NCBI RefSeq assembly: GCF_028687615.1 | Contig: NZ_JAQTZU010000016.1 | Coordinates: forward strand, 21,936 to 85,935 | Source: Methylovulum sp. | Lineage (GTDB): Bacteria; Pseudomonadota; Gammaproteobacteria; Methylococcales; Methylomonadaceae | DNA: 64,000 nucleotides | Reading direction: 5' to 3' | Shown here: in pieces, positions 27,638 to 36,548 of the stretch | Numbering within the stretch: the stretch's first letter is position 1 | Layout: each line of letters begins with the position of its first letter | Position numbers and translations under genes: made by a program | Notes under the pieces: model-generated | The model's input: only the letters and a program-made list of their open reading frames with translations | Told to the model about the DNA's origin: nothing | Database searches by the model: none

Positions 27638-27982
27638 ATATTTAGCAATGGCTCTAAAAAACATGGAGATTGGCATAGTTTACCGCTTAATAAACTTTTA
27701 TTGGGTGCTCCGCTCCAGTGCTTCGTGGCAGTTTTACTGCCCACCTTTTCATCCTGGCCGCTACAGGCGTCTCCTACGCAAACGCCCTTGGTGGCTTCCA
27801 TCGAATTTCTCAAACTTCCGGGCAACCACAAAAGTTTTTCGGATATATTCAGCGGTGATGCCTGCAATATCATCCCCCCTTGCGGACAGTGCCTCCATGC
27901 CCACCACCCCCTAAATTTAGAAAACGCAATTTTTAAACGGCGTTTTTATGGGATAATCAGACTTTTTCATTTCCGATTGTGA
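27638..27982 (+). pseudogene. Possible degraded or atypical small coding region before cysM
   Basis: Between the roadblock gene and cysM an open frame reads ...FVAVLLPTFSSWPLQASPTQTPLVASIEFLKLPG... and CNIIPPCGQC. It has signal-peptide-like and CxxC-like pieces but no ATG in frame, only TTG. An overlapping frame holds an ATG ORF (27648-27914) with poor composition. It may be a frameshifted remnant or not coding at all. The rest of the 461-bp gap shows nothing clear. Confidence 0.2.
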
Positions 27983-27988
27983 ACAGCC

Positions 27989-28879
27989 ATGATTTATCCC
28001 ACTATTGAATCCTTTGTCGGCAATACGCCATTGGTCCGGCTGCAACGTTTGCCTGGCGAAACCAGCAACACCATCCTCGCCAAATTGGAAGGCAATAACC
28101 CGGCCGGTTCGGTCAAAGACCGCCCGGCCCTGAGCATGATCAATCACGCCGAAGCCAGGGGCGACATCAAACCGGGTGACCGGCTCATCGAAGCGACCAG
28201 CGGCAACACCGGCATCGCATTGGCGATGGCGGCGGCGATTAAAGGCTATAAAATGACCTTGATTATGCCGGACAATATGAGCGAGGAACGCCGGGCGTCG
28301 ATGAAAGCCTACGGTGCCGACATTATCCTGACCCCTGCTGCCGGCAGCATGGAAGCGGCGATTGATTTGGCGCGGAGCATGGAAGCCGCCGGCGAAGGTA
28401 AAATCCTCGACCAGTTTGCCAATCCCGACAATCCCCTTGCCCATTATGAAGGTACCGGCCCTGAAATCTGGCGGGACACGCACGGGCAAATCACCCATTT
28501 TGTCAGCTCTATGGGAACCACCGGAACCATTATGGGGACGTCCCGCTTTCTAAAAGAGCAAAACCCCAATATCCAAATTGTCGGCGTACAACCGGAAGGC
28601 AAATCCAAAATCCCTGGCATCCGCCGTTGGCCCCAAGCATATCTCCCTAAAATTTATCAAGCCGATAGGGTTGACCGCATTATTGATGTCGACCAAGACG
28701 TTGCCGAACAAACCACCCGCGCCCTTGCGGCAAGGGAAGGCATTTTTGGCGGCATTTCTTCGGGTGGTGCCGTTTCAGCGGCTTTGCGTTTATCAGCCGA
28801 AGTCGAAAATGCCGTGATCGTGGTCATTATTTGTGACCGTGGCGACCGCTATTTATCGACGGGGGTTTTTCCGGGCTAG
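27989..28879 (+). CDS. cysM: Cysteine synthase B (O-acetylserine sulfhydrylase)
   Basis: 296 residues, the length of the CysM type. It makes cysteine from O-acetylserine and sulfide or thiosulfate. NPAGSVKDRPALSMI holds the PLP lysine, EATSGNTGIALAMAAAIKGY binds the substrate carboxylate, and GTTGTIMG binds the phosphate. It is followed 83 bp later by rlmD. Confidence 0.93.
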   Translation: MIYPTIESFVGNTPLVRLQRLPGETSNTILAKLEGNNPAGSVKDRPALSMINHAEARGDIKPGDRLIEATSGNTGIALAMAAAIKGYKMTLIMPDNMSEERRASMKAYGADIILTPAAGSMEAAIDLARSMEAAGEGKILDQFANPDNPLAHYEGTGPEIWRDTHGQITHFVSSMGTTGTIMGTSRFLKEQNPNIQIVGVQPEGKSKIPGIRRWPQAYLPKIYQADRVDRIIDVDQDVAEQTTRALAAREGIFGGISSGGAVSAALRLSAEVENAVIVVIICDRGDRYLSTGVFPG

Positions 28880-28962
28880 AACTTTAACTCCATTCTCATT
28901 GGAAATTTTAGTTTTCTACATAAATTTGGCTTATCCCCCATTCCTAAAAATACCAACACAGC

Positions 28963-30300
28963 ATGGCCCGAACTCGAACCAGAACCCGCAAATTGCCCGA
29001 AAATCCAGTCACCGTCACTATCGAATCCCTGACCCACGATGGCCGTGGCGTCGCCCATGTCGATGGTAAAGTTGTTTTTATTGACGAAGCCCTGCCGGGT
29101 GAAGCAGTTGAATTTATTTACACCGACAGCCGTAAAGATTATGCCGAAGGCAAGGTCATCAAGCTATTGAGCCGCGCCGAAGACAGGGTGGATGCACAAT
29201 GCCCGCATTACGGCGTGTGCGGCGGTTGCAGTTTCCAGCATGTCGAATCATCGGCACAAATCCGCATCAAGCAAGGTTTGTTGACCGAACAATTCAAACG
29301 CATAGGCAAAGTGGATATCCCGGAACTTTGGGAGCCATTGCAAGGCCCGCATTGGGGTTATCGCCGCAAAGCGCGGATGGGCGTCAAATATGTCGCCAAG
29401 AAAAACCGGGTGCTGGTGGGATTTCGGGAAAAACGCCATCAATATCTGGCAGAAATTGACAACTGCATCGTCATGCACCCGTTGGTCGGCACAAAGCTTG
29501 TGGCTCTGGGCGAAATGATAGAAAGTTTGACCATCCGCGAGAAAATCCCGCAAATCGAAGTGGCTATTGGTGATGACGATTGTGTTTTAGCCATCCGTGT
29601 CCTGGAACCGCCTTCGCCTGAAGACATTGAAAAAATGCGTGTGTTTGCCCATGAAAACGCCATTAGCCTGTGCCTGCAAAGCAAAGGCCCGGATACTATT
29701 GTCCCGCTACCCGGCGAACCCGAAATCATACCGACTTATCGTCTGCCCGATCAAAACATCGAATTTGCATTTCGCCCGGCGATGTTTACGCAAGTCAATT
29801 ACGAAATTAACCGGCAAATGATCAACCGTGTGCTGGACATCCTGGATTTGAACGCCGATGATAAAGTGCTGGATTTGTTTTGTGGGCTCGGTAATTTTAC
29901 CCTGCCGATGGCAAGCAAAGCGGGGCATGTCGTGGGTATTGAAGGCGACCAGCCCTTGGTCAACCATGCCAAGGCCAATGCCTTGCACAACCACATCGAA
30001 AATGTCGAGTTTTACGCCGCCGACTTGAGCAAAGAGTTGGGCGACCAAGCTTGGGCGCGACAACAATATAACAAAATCCTGCTCGATCCTTCCAGGGCGG
30101 GCGCATCTGAAGTCTTGCCGCATTTAAAAAACTGGCAGCCGGAACGGATTGTTTATGTCTCCTGTAATCCATCCACCCTAGCCCGCGATGCCGGAATTTT
30201 GGTCAATGAACTAGGCTACCAGTTGGTGAAAGCAGGCGTGATGGATATGTTCCCCCAGACTGGACATGTTGAATCCATTGCCTTGTTTTGTAAGCATTGA
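28963..30300 (+). CDS. rlmD: 23S rRNA (uracil-1939-C5)-methyltransferase
   Basis: 445 residues. An N-terminal TRAM domain (NPVTVTIESLTHDGRGVAHVDGKVVFIDEALPGE) is followed by the [4Fe-4S] cysteines in CPHYGVCGGCSF and the SAM-dependent domain with DLFCGLGNFTLPMA. YVSCNPSTLARD holds the catalytic cysteine. It methylates U1939 of 23S rRNA. Confidence 0.95.
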   Translation: MARTRTRTRKLPENPVTVTIESLTHDGRGVAHVDGKVVFIDEALPGEAVEFIYTDSRKDYAEGKVIKLLSRAEDRVDAQCPHYGVCGGCSFQHVESSAQIRIKQGLLTEQFKRIGKVDIPELWEPLQGPHWGYRRKARMGVKYVAKKNRVLVGFREKRHQYLAEIDNCIVMHPLVGTKLVALGEMIESLTIREKIPQIEVAIGDDDCVLAIRVLEPPSPEDIEKMRVFAHENAISLCLQSKGPDTIVPLPGEPEIIPTYRLPDQNIEFAFRPAMFTQVNYEINRQMINRVLDILDLNADDKVLDLFCGLGNFTLPMASKAGHVVGIEGDQPLVNHAKANALHNHIENVEFYAADLSKELGDQAWARQQYNKILLDPSRAGASEVLPHLKNWQPERIVYVSCNPSTLARDAGILVNELGYQLVKAGVMDMFPQTGHVESIALFCKH

Positions 30301-30642
30301 AAGGAAGTTTACTGGCGTTGTAAGTTATTTGTCACAGTGCGTTGGTATGATTTTTTTTGTTGGATGGATTTCTACAAAAATAAAGTGAATGTTTCACATA
30401 AATCATGTAAATTTCTACATTAAGAAATAAGTTAGATTGGCTGGCATCTACAAAAAAACAAGCAAATAAACAGACCTGTTTAGATTGTTTTAGTCGTGTT
30501 GCAACAAAATCTGCAAGCTCTCCCAACAAATAAAAAACTTTTTTCATAAATCCAAACATAGCGTGGCTTTGATTTTGCTACAAAACTAGGCCATCACTTA
30601 ACTCTTATTCAAACCGTTATCTTTTGTAAATCAAACAATCTT
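30301..30642. other. AT-rich spacer upstream of the FG-GAP repeat gene
   Basis: 342 bp with a low-complexity AT-rich sequence. It should hold the rlmD terminator and the promoter of the repeat protein. A minus-strand ORF at 30332-30559 was not accepted because its composition is skewed and no ribosome site is clear. Confidence 0.5.
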
Positions 30643-31500
30643 ATGGCTGCAAATTTCCAAAACTATATTCTGCAAACTGGCACGGCTTTGCACCAAACTG
30701 ATGAAACATTTGCATTTGCCCTAGCGGATTGGGATGGCGATAGCCGCCCAGATTTATTCATTGTTAAAAAAAGCAACACCGGCACGGGCGGTACAGAAGT
30801 CAGCATCTTGTCCGGGGCATCCAGTTTCCAGAATTTTTTGCTCCAAACGGGCACTGCGTTGCACCAAACCGACCATATTTTTGATTTTGCCGTGGTGGAT
30901 TGGAATAACGACGGCTGGCCTGATTTGTTCATTATAAAAAAAAGCAATACCGGGACTGGCAGCACGGAAGTCAGCATCTTGTCCGGTGCAAGCAATTTTC
31001 AGGACTATCTGTTACAAACTGGCACACCTTTGCATCAGACCGATGAATCGTTTGCTTTTGCACTGGCTGACTGGACGGGCGATGGCAAGCCTGATTTGTT
31101 CATCATCAAAAAAAGCAACACCGGCACGGACAGTACGGAAATCAGCATCTTATCGGGAGCTTCTAGTTTTCAAGAATATCTGTTACAAACCGGCACTGTA
31201 TTGCATCAAACTGACCATAGCTTTGATTTTGCCGTGGCGGATTGGAATAATGATGGCTGGCCTGATTTGGTCATCATCAAAAAAAACAATACCGATACCC
31301 AAAGTACAGAAGTCAGTGTTTTGTCCGGGGCGATGAACTTCCAGCAATATCTGCTTCAAACTGGCACCCCCCAACATGAAACCGACCATAACTTTACCTT
31401 TACCGTAACCGACTGGAATAAGCAAGATGGCTGCGATTTGGCCATTGTCAAAAAAGGCCAAACCGGCACGGGCAGTACGGAAATCAGCATCTTGCGCTAG
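30643..31500 (+). CDS. Five-fold FG-GAP/VCBS-like repeat protein
   Basis: 285 residues that resolve exactly into three leading residues plus five units of 57 residues (the last cut to 54). Each unit runs NFQxYxLQTGTxLHQTD, xFDFAVxDWNxDGxPDLxIIKK, SNTGTGSTEVSILSGA. The DWNNDGWPDL part is an FG-GAP/VCBS calcium-loop motif, so the protein should fold as a beta-propeller or similar closed array. There is no signal peptide. Units 1 and 3 and units 2 and 4 are more alike, suggesting duplication of a two-unit block. Possible roles are carbohydrate binding or adhesion. None is proven. Confidence 0.75.
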   Translation: MAANFQNYILQTGTALHQTDETFAFALADWDGDSRPDLFIVKKSNTGTGGTEVSILSGASSFQNFLLQTGTALHQTDHIFDFAVVDWNNDGWPDLFIIKKSNTGTGSTEVSILSGASNFQDYLLQTGTPLHQTDESFAFALADWTGDGKPDLFIIKKSNTGTDSTEISILSGASSFQEYLLQTGTVLHQTDHSFDFAVADWNNDGWPDLVIIKKNNTDTQSTEVSVLSGAMNFQQYLLQTGTPQHETDHNFTFTVTDWNKQDGCDLAIVKKGQTGTGSTEISILR

Positions 31501-31720
31501 GATCACCAAAAACATAACAACCGCTGGTGATACGGTATTCGTTTTAAGCAGATCTGACGAGCATCGCCGAAATACACAAAAACGAGAGCGACATGGGCAA
31601 CCTGATTATTTTTATACGCCGTTACGTTTTCGGGTCTTTCGTGTATTTCGTGGACAACTGCTTAACATCTGAAGTGTTGGTAGTCTGTATAATCGTAAAT
31701 TTTTACCCAAAATAGGCGCA

Positions 31721-32269
31721 ATGCCTTACGATAATGCCCACCCATACAGCAAACCCGCCGACATGACCTGTTCCCAGCCAATACCCCCCGCTTCGTTTAT
31801 TGACATTTCCATTCCTAGCCAAGAACTTGCCATTATGGAAGGCCAGCGTATCTTGCAAACCTATCCCGTCTCCACCGCCAAGAAAGGTGCCGGCGAACAA
31901 AAAGGGAGTTATTGCACCCCTAGGGGCTGGCATCAAATCCGCGCCAAAATCGGTGCAGGGCATCCCCTGAATGCGGTATTTGTTGGCAGACGCGCCACAG
32001 GGGAAATCTACAATGACTTTCTCAAACAACAATGCCCCGAACGCGATTGGATACTCACGCGCATACTTTGGCTAGGTGGTCTGGAGCCGGGCCACAACCG
32101 TTATGGCAATGTTGACAGCGCTTGGCGCTACATCTACATACATGGCACACCCGATGAATTGATGCGTGGATCACCCGAATCCCACGGCTGCATCCGCATG
32201 AAAAACGCCGATATTGCACAGTTGTTTGATCGTGTCGCGGTGGGCATGAAAGTTTTTATTCATGGATAA
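31721..32269 (+). CDS. L,D-transpeptidase (YkuD domain)
   Basis: 182 residues with a YkuD domain: ISIPSQELAIMEGQRILQTYPVSTAKKG at the start and IHGTPDELMRGSPESHGCIRMKNADI with the catalytic His, Ser-His-Gly-Cys and Arg. Such enzymes cross-link peptidoglycan or anchor proteins through a thioester. No signal peptide is seen, so the location is uncertain. Short YkuD-only proteins of this type are common. Confidence 0.85.
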   Translation: MPYDNAHPYSKPADMTCSQPIPPASFIDISIPSQELAIMEGQRILQTYPVSTAKKGAGEQKGSYCTPRGWHQIRAKIGAGHPLNAVFVGRRATGEIYNDFLKQQCPERDWILTRILWLGGLEPGHNRYGNVDSAWRYIYIHGTPDELMRGSPESHGCIRMKNADIAQLFDRVAVGMKVFIHG

Positions 32270-32323
32270 TTTGATTAACATTCGTTGGTTTATCCAGGCC
32301 GCCAACTTAATTGTCCGGTATTG

Positions 32324-33124
32324 ATGCGCATCGTTCTTGGCATAGAATACAACGGCAGCGCTTATTGCGGCTGGCAGGCGCAAGCCCATGCCCCCAGCGT
32401 GCAGCGGGTATTGGAACAGGCGTTAAGCAAGATCGCCAACCATCCGGTGACGGTCTCGTGCGCCGGACGGACGGACTCCGGCGTACACGCGCTGGAGCAA
32501 GTCGTGCATTTTGACACCGATGCTCAGCGGCCTTGGGCTGCGTGGCTACTGGGTGGCAATAGCCAGTTGCCGGACGCTGTCAGGATACTTTGGGTAAAAC
32601 CAGCAATAGGCGATTTCCATGCCCGTTACAGCGCGATTGCCCGTTTTTACCGTTACATCATCTGCAACCGCCCGGTCAAATCGGCTTTGCTGCACCAACA
32701 AACCACTTGGTGTTACGAATCTTTGGATGCGGAAAAAATGCACCAAGCCGCACAGTCTCTGCTTGGGGAACACGATTTCACCTCCTTCCGCGCCCAAAGC
32801 TGCGAGTCGAAAAGCCCGAACCGGCTGATGTATTTTGTTGATGTTTACCGTGACGGCGATAAAGTCATTATGGATATTTCCGCGAACGCGTTTTTACACC
32901 ACATGGTCAGGAATATTGCCGGGGTGTTGATGGAAATAGGTTCAGGCAAGCAAGCAACAGACTGGGCACAATTTCTGTTGGACGCGAAAGACCGCAAACT
33001 GGCCGCCAGAACCGCACCACCTGAAGGTTTGTATTTGGGCGGGGTTTATTATCCAGAGCACTTTGGCCTGGTAAAAAATCCGGTATTCGATAAATTGCCC
33101 GGCGATGCCAAACGCTTTGACTAG
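32324..33124 (+). CDS. truA: tRNA pseudouridine(38-40) synthase
   Basis: 266 residues from the ATG at 32324 (MRIVLGIEYNGSAYCGWQAQ). The earlier start in the track is not typical. The catalytic Asp is in CAGRTDSGVHALEQ. FLHHMVRNIAGVLMEIG is also typical. It opens the truA-trpF-trpBA-accD-folC-dedD-cvpA-purF order. Here about 1.5 kb with a DUF2231 gene and repeats separates it from trpF. Confidence 0.95.
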   Translation: MRIVLGIEYNGSAYCGWQAQAHAPSVQRVLEQALSKIANHPVTVSCAGRTDSGVHALEQVVHFDTDAQRPWAAWLLGGNSQLPDAVRILWVKPAIGDFHARYSAIARFYRYIICNRPVKSALLHQQTTWCYESLDAEKMHQAAQSLLGEHDFTSFRAQSCESKSPNRLMYFVDVYRDGDKVIMDISANAFLHHMVRNIAGVLMEIGSGKQATDWAQFLLDAKDRKLAARTAPPEGLYLGGVYYPEHFGLVKNPVFDKLPGDAKRFD

Positions 33125-33191
33125 CTTCCCCACCTTATCCCACCCGTGTTGCAATTCCCGCAATATCAGGTAGATTGTGCCTTTTACTTAT

Positions 33192-33576
33192 CTGACGTTA
33201 CGCAGTAACGTGTTTTTGTTCCCATTTGCCGCGCCGAGCACCGCAGGTTTTGTCGGGAACAGCCCGAAGGGGCGCGGCAAGGATGCCGCGCGTCAGCAGG
33301 TACCCGCAGGGCATAAAAGGGCAGGAAGCCCTCTCTGCCGACCCCCGGCAAAACCGAGGAGCGCAAGGATGAAGCGGTAACGGGCCGCCTTTTCTTTGGC
33401 TACTTTCTTTTCGGCTGCATGGATGCAGGAGGTAGAGCAACGCAGGAGCAGTTGCCGAGGCGGAGCAAAAGAAAGTAGCTCGCTGTCGGGTGCGAGAACC
33501 CGATTAAAAAAACTGTCGCGACAGCGACGCTTCATTATTTATTTTCAAACCGCAGAAAATGTCTGCATAACATCAG
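33192..33576. repeat. 385-bp CTGATGTTACGCAG-type element with an internal insert
   Basis: CTGACGTTACGCAG and CTGCATAACATCAG are the ends. The first 50 and last 40 bp match the 96-bp element at 14739-14834. Between them lies an insert of about 290 bp that starts GGTTTTGTCGGGAACAG and contains an inverted GGCTACTTTCTTTT / AAAAGAAAGTAGCT. It fills the 473-bp gap between truA and the DUF2231 gene. Confidence 0.7.
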
Positions 33577-33597
33577 TTACTTATTTCAAAAACAGTT

Positions 33598-34239
33598 ATG
33601 TATAACTTTTTATCTTTCCAAATCCACGGTGGTGCAGATCATGGCAACGGCTTGCTGGATAGCCTGGTCGGCCTGTTGGCTTTTGTCGAAGGCCTCGCCA
33701 CGCAAAGCCCTGGGGGCCTGTTCAACACGATAATGCCAGGATTGTCGGCGATGGCGAATATCCATCCGCTATTGGTGCATTTTCCCATTGCCTTTTTGCT
33801 GGCTTTTTTTGTGCTGGATGTTGTGGCTGCTTTGGCAAAAAAATCGGCGTGGCGGACAGTTGCCAGTTGGTTTTTATATTTGGGCACCGTTGCCGCCGCC
33901 TTCACCGTACTGGCGGGATTTATCGCCGCCGAATCCGTCCCGCATGGCGGCAATGTCCATGAGATAATGGAACGCCATGAGCACTTCGGCATTTCGGTGT
34001 TATCTTTGGCAACGCTATTGTCGCTATGGCGGTTGAAAGCGGGCGAATCATTACGGGGAATTGCCAACGGCATGTTTCTGACCATTTCTGCGTTATTGTG
34101 CCTGCTGTTAAGTTTGGGTGCCGATTTGGGCGGATTGATGGTTTATCAATACGGTGTTGCCGTGCAAGCGGTGCCGGTTGTTGAAAATGGCGTGGGTCAT
34201 GAACATGGGCACGAGGCGCACGGGCATGCACATGAATGA
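33598..34239 (+). CDS. DUF2231 membrane protein with His-rich tail
   Basis: 213 residues. [27 protein letters not shown] marks the DUF2231 fold, followed by three more hydrophobic spans and the conserved [20 protein letters not shown] and [13 protein letters not shown]. The C-terminus [13 protein letters not shown] could bind metal. DUF2231 proteins may be haem-binding relatives of membrane cytochromes but the function is not established. The gene is bordered by repeat elements on both sides within the normally compact truA-trpF stretch. Confidence 0.75.
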   Translation: MYNFLSFQIHGGADHGNGLLDSLVGLLAFVEGLATQSPGGLFNTIMPGLSAMANIHPLLVHFPIAFLLAFFVLDVVAALAKKSAWRTVASWFLYLGTVAAAFTVLAGFIAAESVPHGGNVHEIMERHEHFGISVLSLATLLSLWRLKAGESLRGIANGMFLTISALLCLLLSLGADLGGLMVYQYGVAVQAVPVVENGVGHEHGHEAHGHAHE

Positions 34240-34563
34240 GATTTGTCCACGAAAGGCACGAAAGGGTACTGGGTATTTATTTGGCGTCGGGGTGGGACGG
34301 GGTCGCCTCGGCACACCGCTACGCTGCTCTGTCCATAGACCACCACTCTTGTGGTGGCATCCATGCAGCAAGGCGTAAAGTGCCTACTGTTGGAACAAAC
34401 CCGCTCCGGCTTGCGTTACAAAGCGAAAAAAGCTAGGGGGACTATTTCAAGTTGCCGCTTATTTTTGCTCACGAAGGCGTTAGTGGTTTTTCTTGTGCCC
34501 CAGAGGGTATTCGTGCTTTTCGCTTCGCGCTCTACGGGTCGTGGACAATGCGTAACATCAGTT
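34240..34563. repeat. Mosaic of short palindromic modules
   Basis: The 386-bp gap before trpF starts GTCCACGAAAGGCACGAAAGG and its inverse TTCGTGC...TCGTGGAC appears near 34512-34543, so it began as a CACGAAA-type repeat. Within it lie CCACCACTCTTGTGGTGG (34340-34357), a unit close to the 23-bp IS3 insert (34372-34394), CTTGTGCCCCAGAGGGTAT (34492-34510) and an AGAGCGCGAAGCGAAA unit on the reverse strand (34516-34540). A lone CGTAACATCAG end follows. No gene is present. Confidence 0.65.
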
Positions 34564-34625
34564 CTTAATTTAACAGCCCTTAACTCTTTTAATCCCATCA
34601 TTTTTCTAAATTCCCATATCACTTT

Positions 34626-35285
34626 ATGCGAACTCGCGTTAAAATTTGCGGTTTTACCCGTGTCGAGGATGCCGTTGCCGCCGCCCGTTTGGGTGTTGAT
34701 GCGCTAGGTTTGGTGTTTTACCCGCCCAGCCCGCGCCATATCGACATTGCCCAAGCTGTCAACATCGTCAACGCCCTACCCGCCTTCACCACCGTGGTCG
34801 CTTTGTTTGTCGATGCCGGGGAAGTGCAGATACGCGAGGTGCTGGCGCAAGTGCCGATTGATTGCTTGCAGTTCCACGGTGAGGAAACGCCGGAGCAATG
34901 CCGAATGTATGGCAAACGTTATATCAAAGCCATCCGTATGCAGGACGGCGTGGATGTCCACCAACTGGCGGCGGCTTACCACGATGCCGACGGATTGTTG
35001 CTGGACGCCTACCACCCTAACGCCCAAGGCGGCACGGGTAGCCAGTTTGATTGGGGGCTGATTCCCCAAACTTGCGCGTTGCCGATTATTCTGGCGGGCG
35101 GTTTGGATGCCGCCAACGCCAAAGCCGCCGTGCAAACGGTCAGGCCCTATGCGCTGGATGTCAGCAGCGGCGTGGAGACCGGCAAAGGCATCAAAGACAC
35201 GCAAAAAATGTGTGCGTTTATAAAGAAAGTTACTGAAGGGGGGCAATTAATATACCCAATCAATAAGTTATTAATTGTTTCATAA
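34626..35285 (+). CDS. trpF: Phosphoribosylanthranilate isomerase
   Basis: 219 residues. It converts phosphoribosylanthranilate to CdRP in tryptophan synthesis. MRTRVKICGFTRVEDAVAA has the catalytic Cys (KICG). LQFHGEETPEQC and LLDAYHPNAQGGTG (catalytic Asp) and YALDVSSGVETGKGIKD are intact. The last residues, about YPINKLLIVS, come from the repeat element at 35268 onward, which also supplies the stop codon. Confidence 0.95.
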   Translation: MRTRVKICGFTRVEDAVAAARLGVDALGLVFYPPSPRHIDIAQAVNIVNALPAFTTVVALFVDAGEVQIREVLAQVPIDCLQFHGEETPEQCRMYGKRYIKAIRMQDGVDVHQLAAAYHDADGLLLDAYHPNAQGGTGSQFDWGLIPQTCALPIILAGGLDAANAKAAVQTVRPYALDVSSGVETGKGIKDTQKMCAFIKKVTEGGQLIYPINKLLIVS

Positions 35286-35343
35286 GTGCTTGCCGGAACA
35301 ATTATGAAATTTAAGCTGCGAGCACTTATGAAACAATTAATAA
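35268..35343. repeat. 76-bp inverted-repeat element between trpF and trpB
   Basis: Arms of 23 bp are perfect inverted repeats (TTATTAATTGTTTCATAAGT... and its complement). The trpF stop codon (35283-35285) lies in the left arm and the trpB ATG is 2 bp beyond the right arm. Relatives lie at 43217-43304, 54467-54507 and 55990-56075. Confidence 0.85.
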
Positions 35344-35345
35344 AA

Positions 35346-36548
35346 ATGACAGAAAAATACACCATGCCCGATGCACGCGGACATTTCGGCCCTTACGGCG
35401 GGATGTTTGTTGCCGAAACCCTGATCCCGCCGATCCAGGAACTGAACGCCGCTTACCAACGCTATTTGGACGATCCTGACTTCATCGCCGAGCTAGACAA
35501 AGACTTGCAATACTATGTCGGTCGGCCTTCGCCTTTGTACCATGCCGAACGCTGGAGCCGCGAATTGGGCGGCGCACAAATTTACCTGAAACGCGAAGAC
35601 CTGAACCACACCGGTTCGCACAAAATCAACAACACCGTGGGACAAGCCCTGCTTGCCAAACGCATGGGCAAAACCCGCATCATCGCCGAGACCGGTGCCG
35701 GCCAGCACGGCGTGGCGACCGCCACGGTTGCGGCGCGCCTGGGTTTGGAGTGCGTGGTGTACATGGGGGCGGTCGATGTGGCACGGCAGTCGTTGAACGT
35801 GTATCGCATGAAATTGTTGGGCGCGACTGTGGTTGCCGTTGAATCCGGTTCAAAAACTCTGAAAGACGCGCTCAACGAAGCCTTGCGCGATTGGGTGACC
35901 AACGTCGATAACACCTTCTACATCATCGGCACCGTCGCCGGCCCCCATCCCTACCCTGCGATGGTGCGTGATTTCCAGGCGATTATCGGTCGTGAAGCTA
36001 AACAACAATACTTTGATGCTACCGGACGCTTGCCGGACGCACTGGTCGCTTGCGTTGGCGGTGGTTCCAACGCCATCGGCTTGTTCTATCCGTTTATCGA
36101 CGCCAGCTCCGTGAAACTGATCGGCGTGGAAGCGGCGGGTGACGGCATAGCGACCGGACGGCACTCCGCACCCTTGTCCGCAGGCCGCCCAGGAGTTCTC
36201 CACGGCAACCGCACCTATTTGATGGCGGATGATGATGGCGAGATTATCGAAACCCATTCGATTTCCGCTGGCTTGGATTATCCGGGTGTAGGCCCTGAAC
36301 ACGCTTGGTTGAAAGACACCGGACGCGCCCAGTACGTCAGCATCACCGACAACGAAGCCCTGGACGGCTTTTATGCGTTGACTAGAATGGAAGGCATCAT
36401 CCCCGCGTTGGAATCCAGCCATGCGATGGCCTACGCGATGAAACTCGCTCCCACCATGCGCCAAGACCAAACCCTGATTATCAACCTGTCCGGTCGTGGC
36501 GACAAAGACATGCAAACGATGGCAAAACGTGAAGGAATAGAACTGTGA
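35346..36548 (+). CDS. trpB: Tryptophan synthase beta chain
   Basis: 400 residues from ATG 35346 ([19 protein letters not shown]). It condenses indole with serine. The PLP lysine is in [22 protein letters not shown], and [11 protein letters not shown] and [12 protein letters not shown] are intact. No clear ribosome site precedes this ATG because the repeat element ends 2 bp before it. In-frame starts inside the element (ATG at 35304 or 35328) could add up to 14 residues. It overlaps trpA by four bases. Confidence 0.95.
   Translation: MTEKYTMPDARGHFGPYGGMFVAETLIPPIQELNAAYQRYLDDPDFIAELDKDLQYYVGRPSPLYHAERWSRELGGAQIYLKREDLNHTGSHKINNTVGQALLAKRMGKTRIIAETGAGQHGVATATVAARLGLECVVYMGAVDVARQSLNVYRMKLLGATVVAVESGSKTLKDALNEALRDWVTNVDNTFYIIGTVAGPHPYPAMVRDFQAIIGREAKQQYFDATGRLPDALVACVGGGSNAIGLFYPFIDASSVKLIGVEAAGDGIATGRHSAPLSAGRPGVLHGNRTYLMADDDGEIIETHSISAGLDYPGVGPEHAWLKDTGRAQYVSITDNEALDGFYALTRMEGIIPALESSHAMAYAMKLAPTMRQDQTLIINLSGRGDKDMQTMAKREGIEL

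Noticed and set aside
30332-30559. 75-codon minus-strand ORF after rlmD
   Set aside because: AT-rich, biased composition, no clear ribosome site and no recognisable motif.
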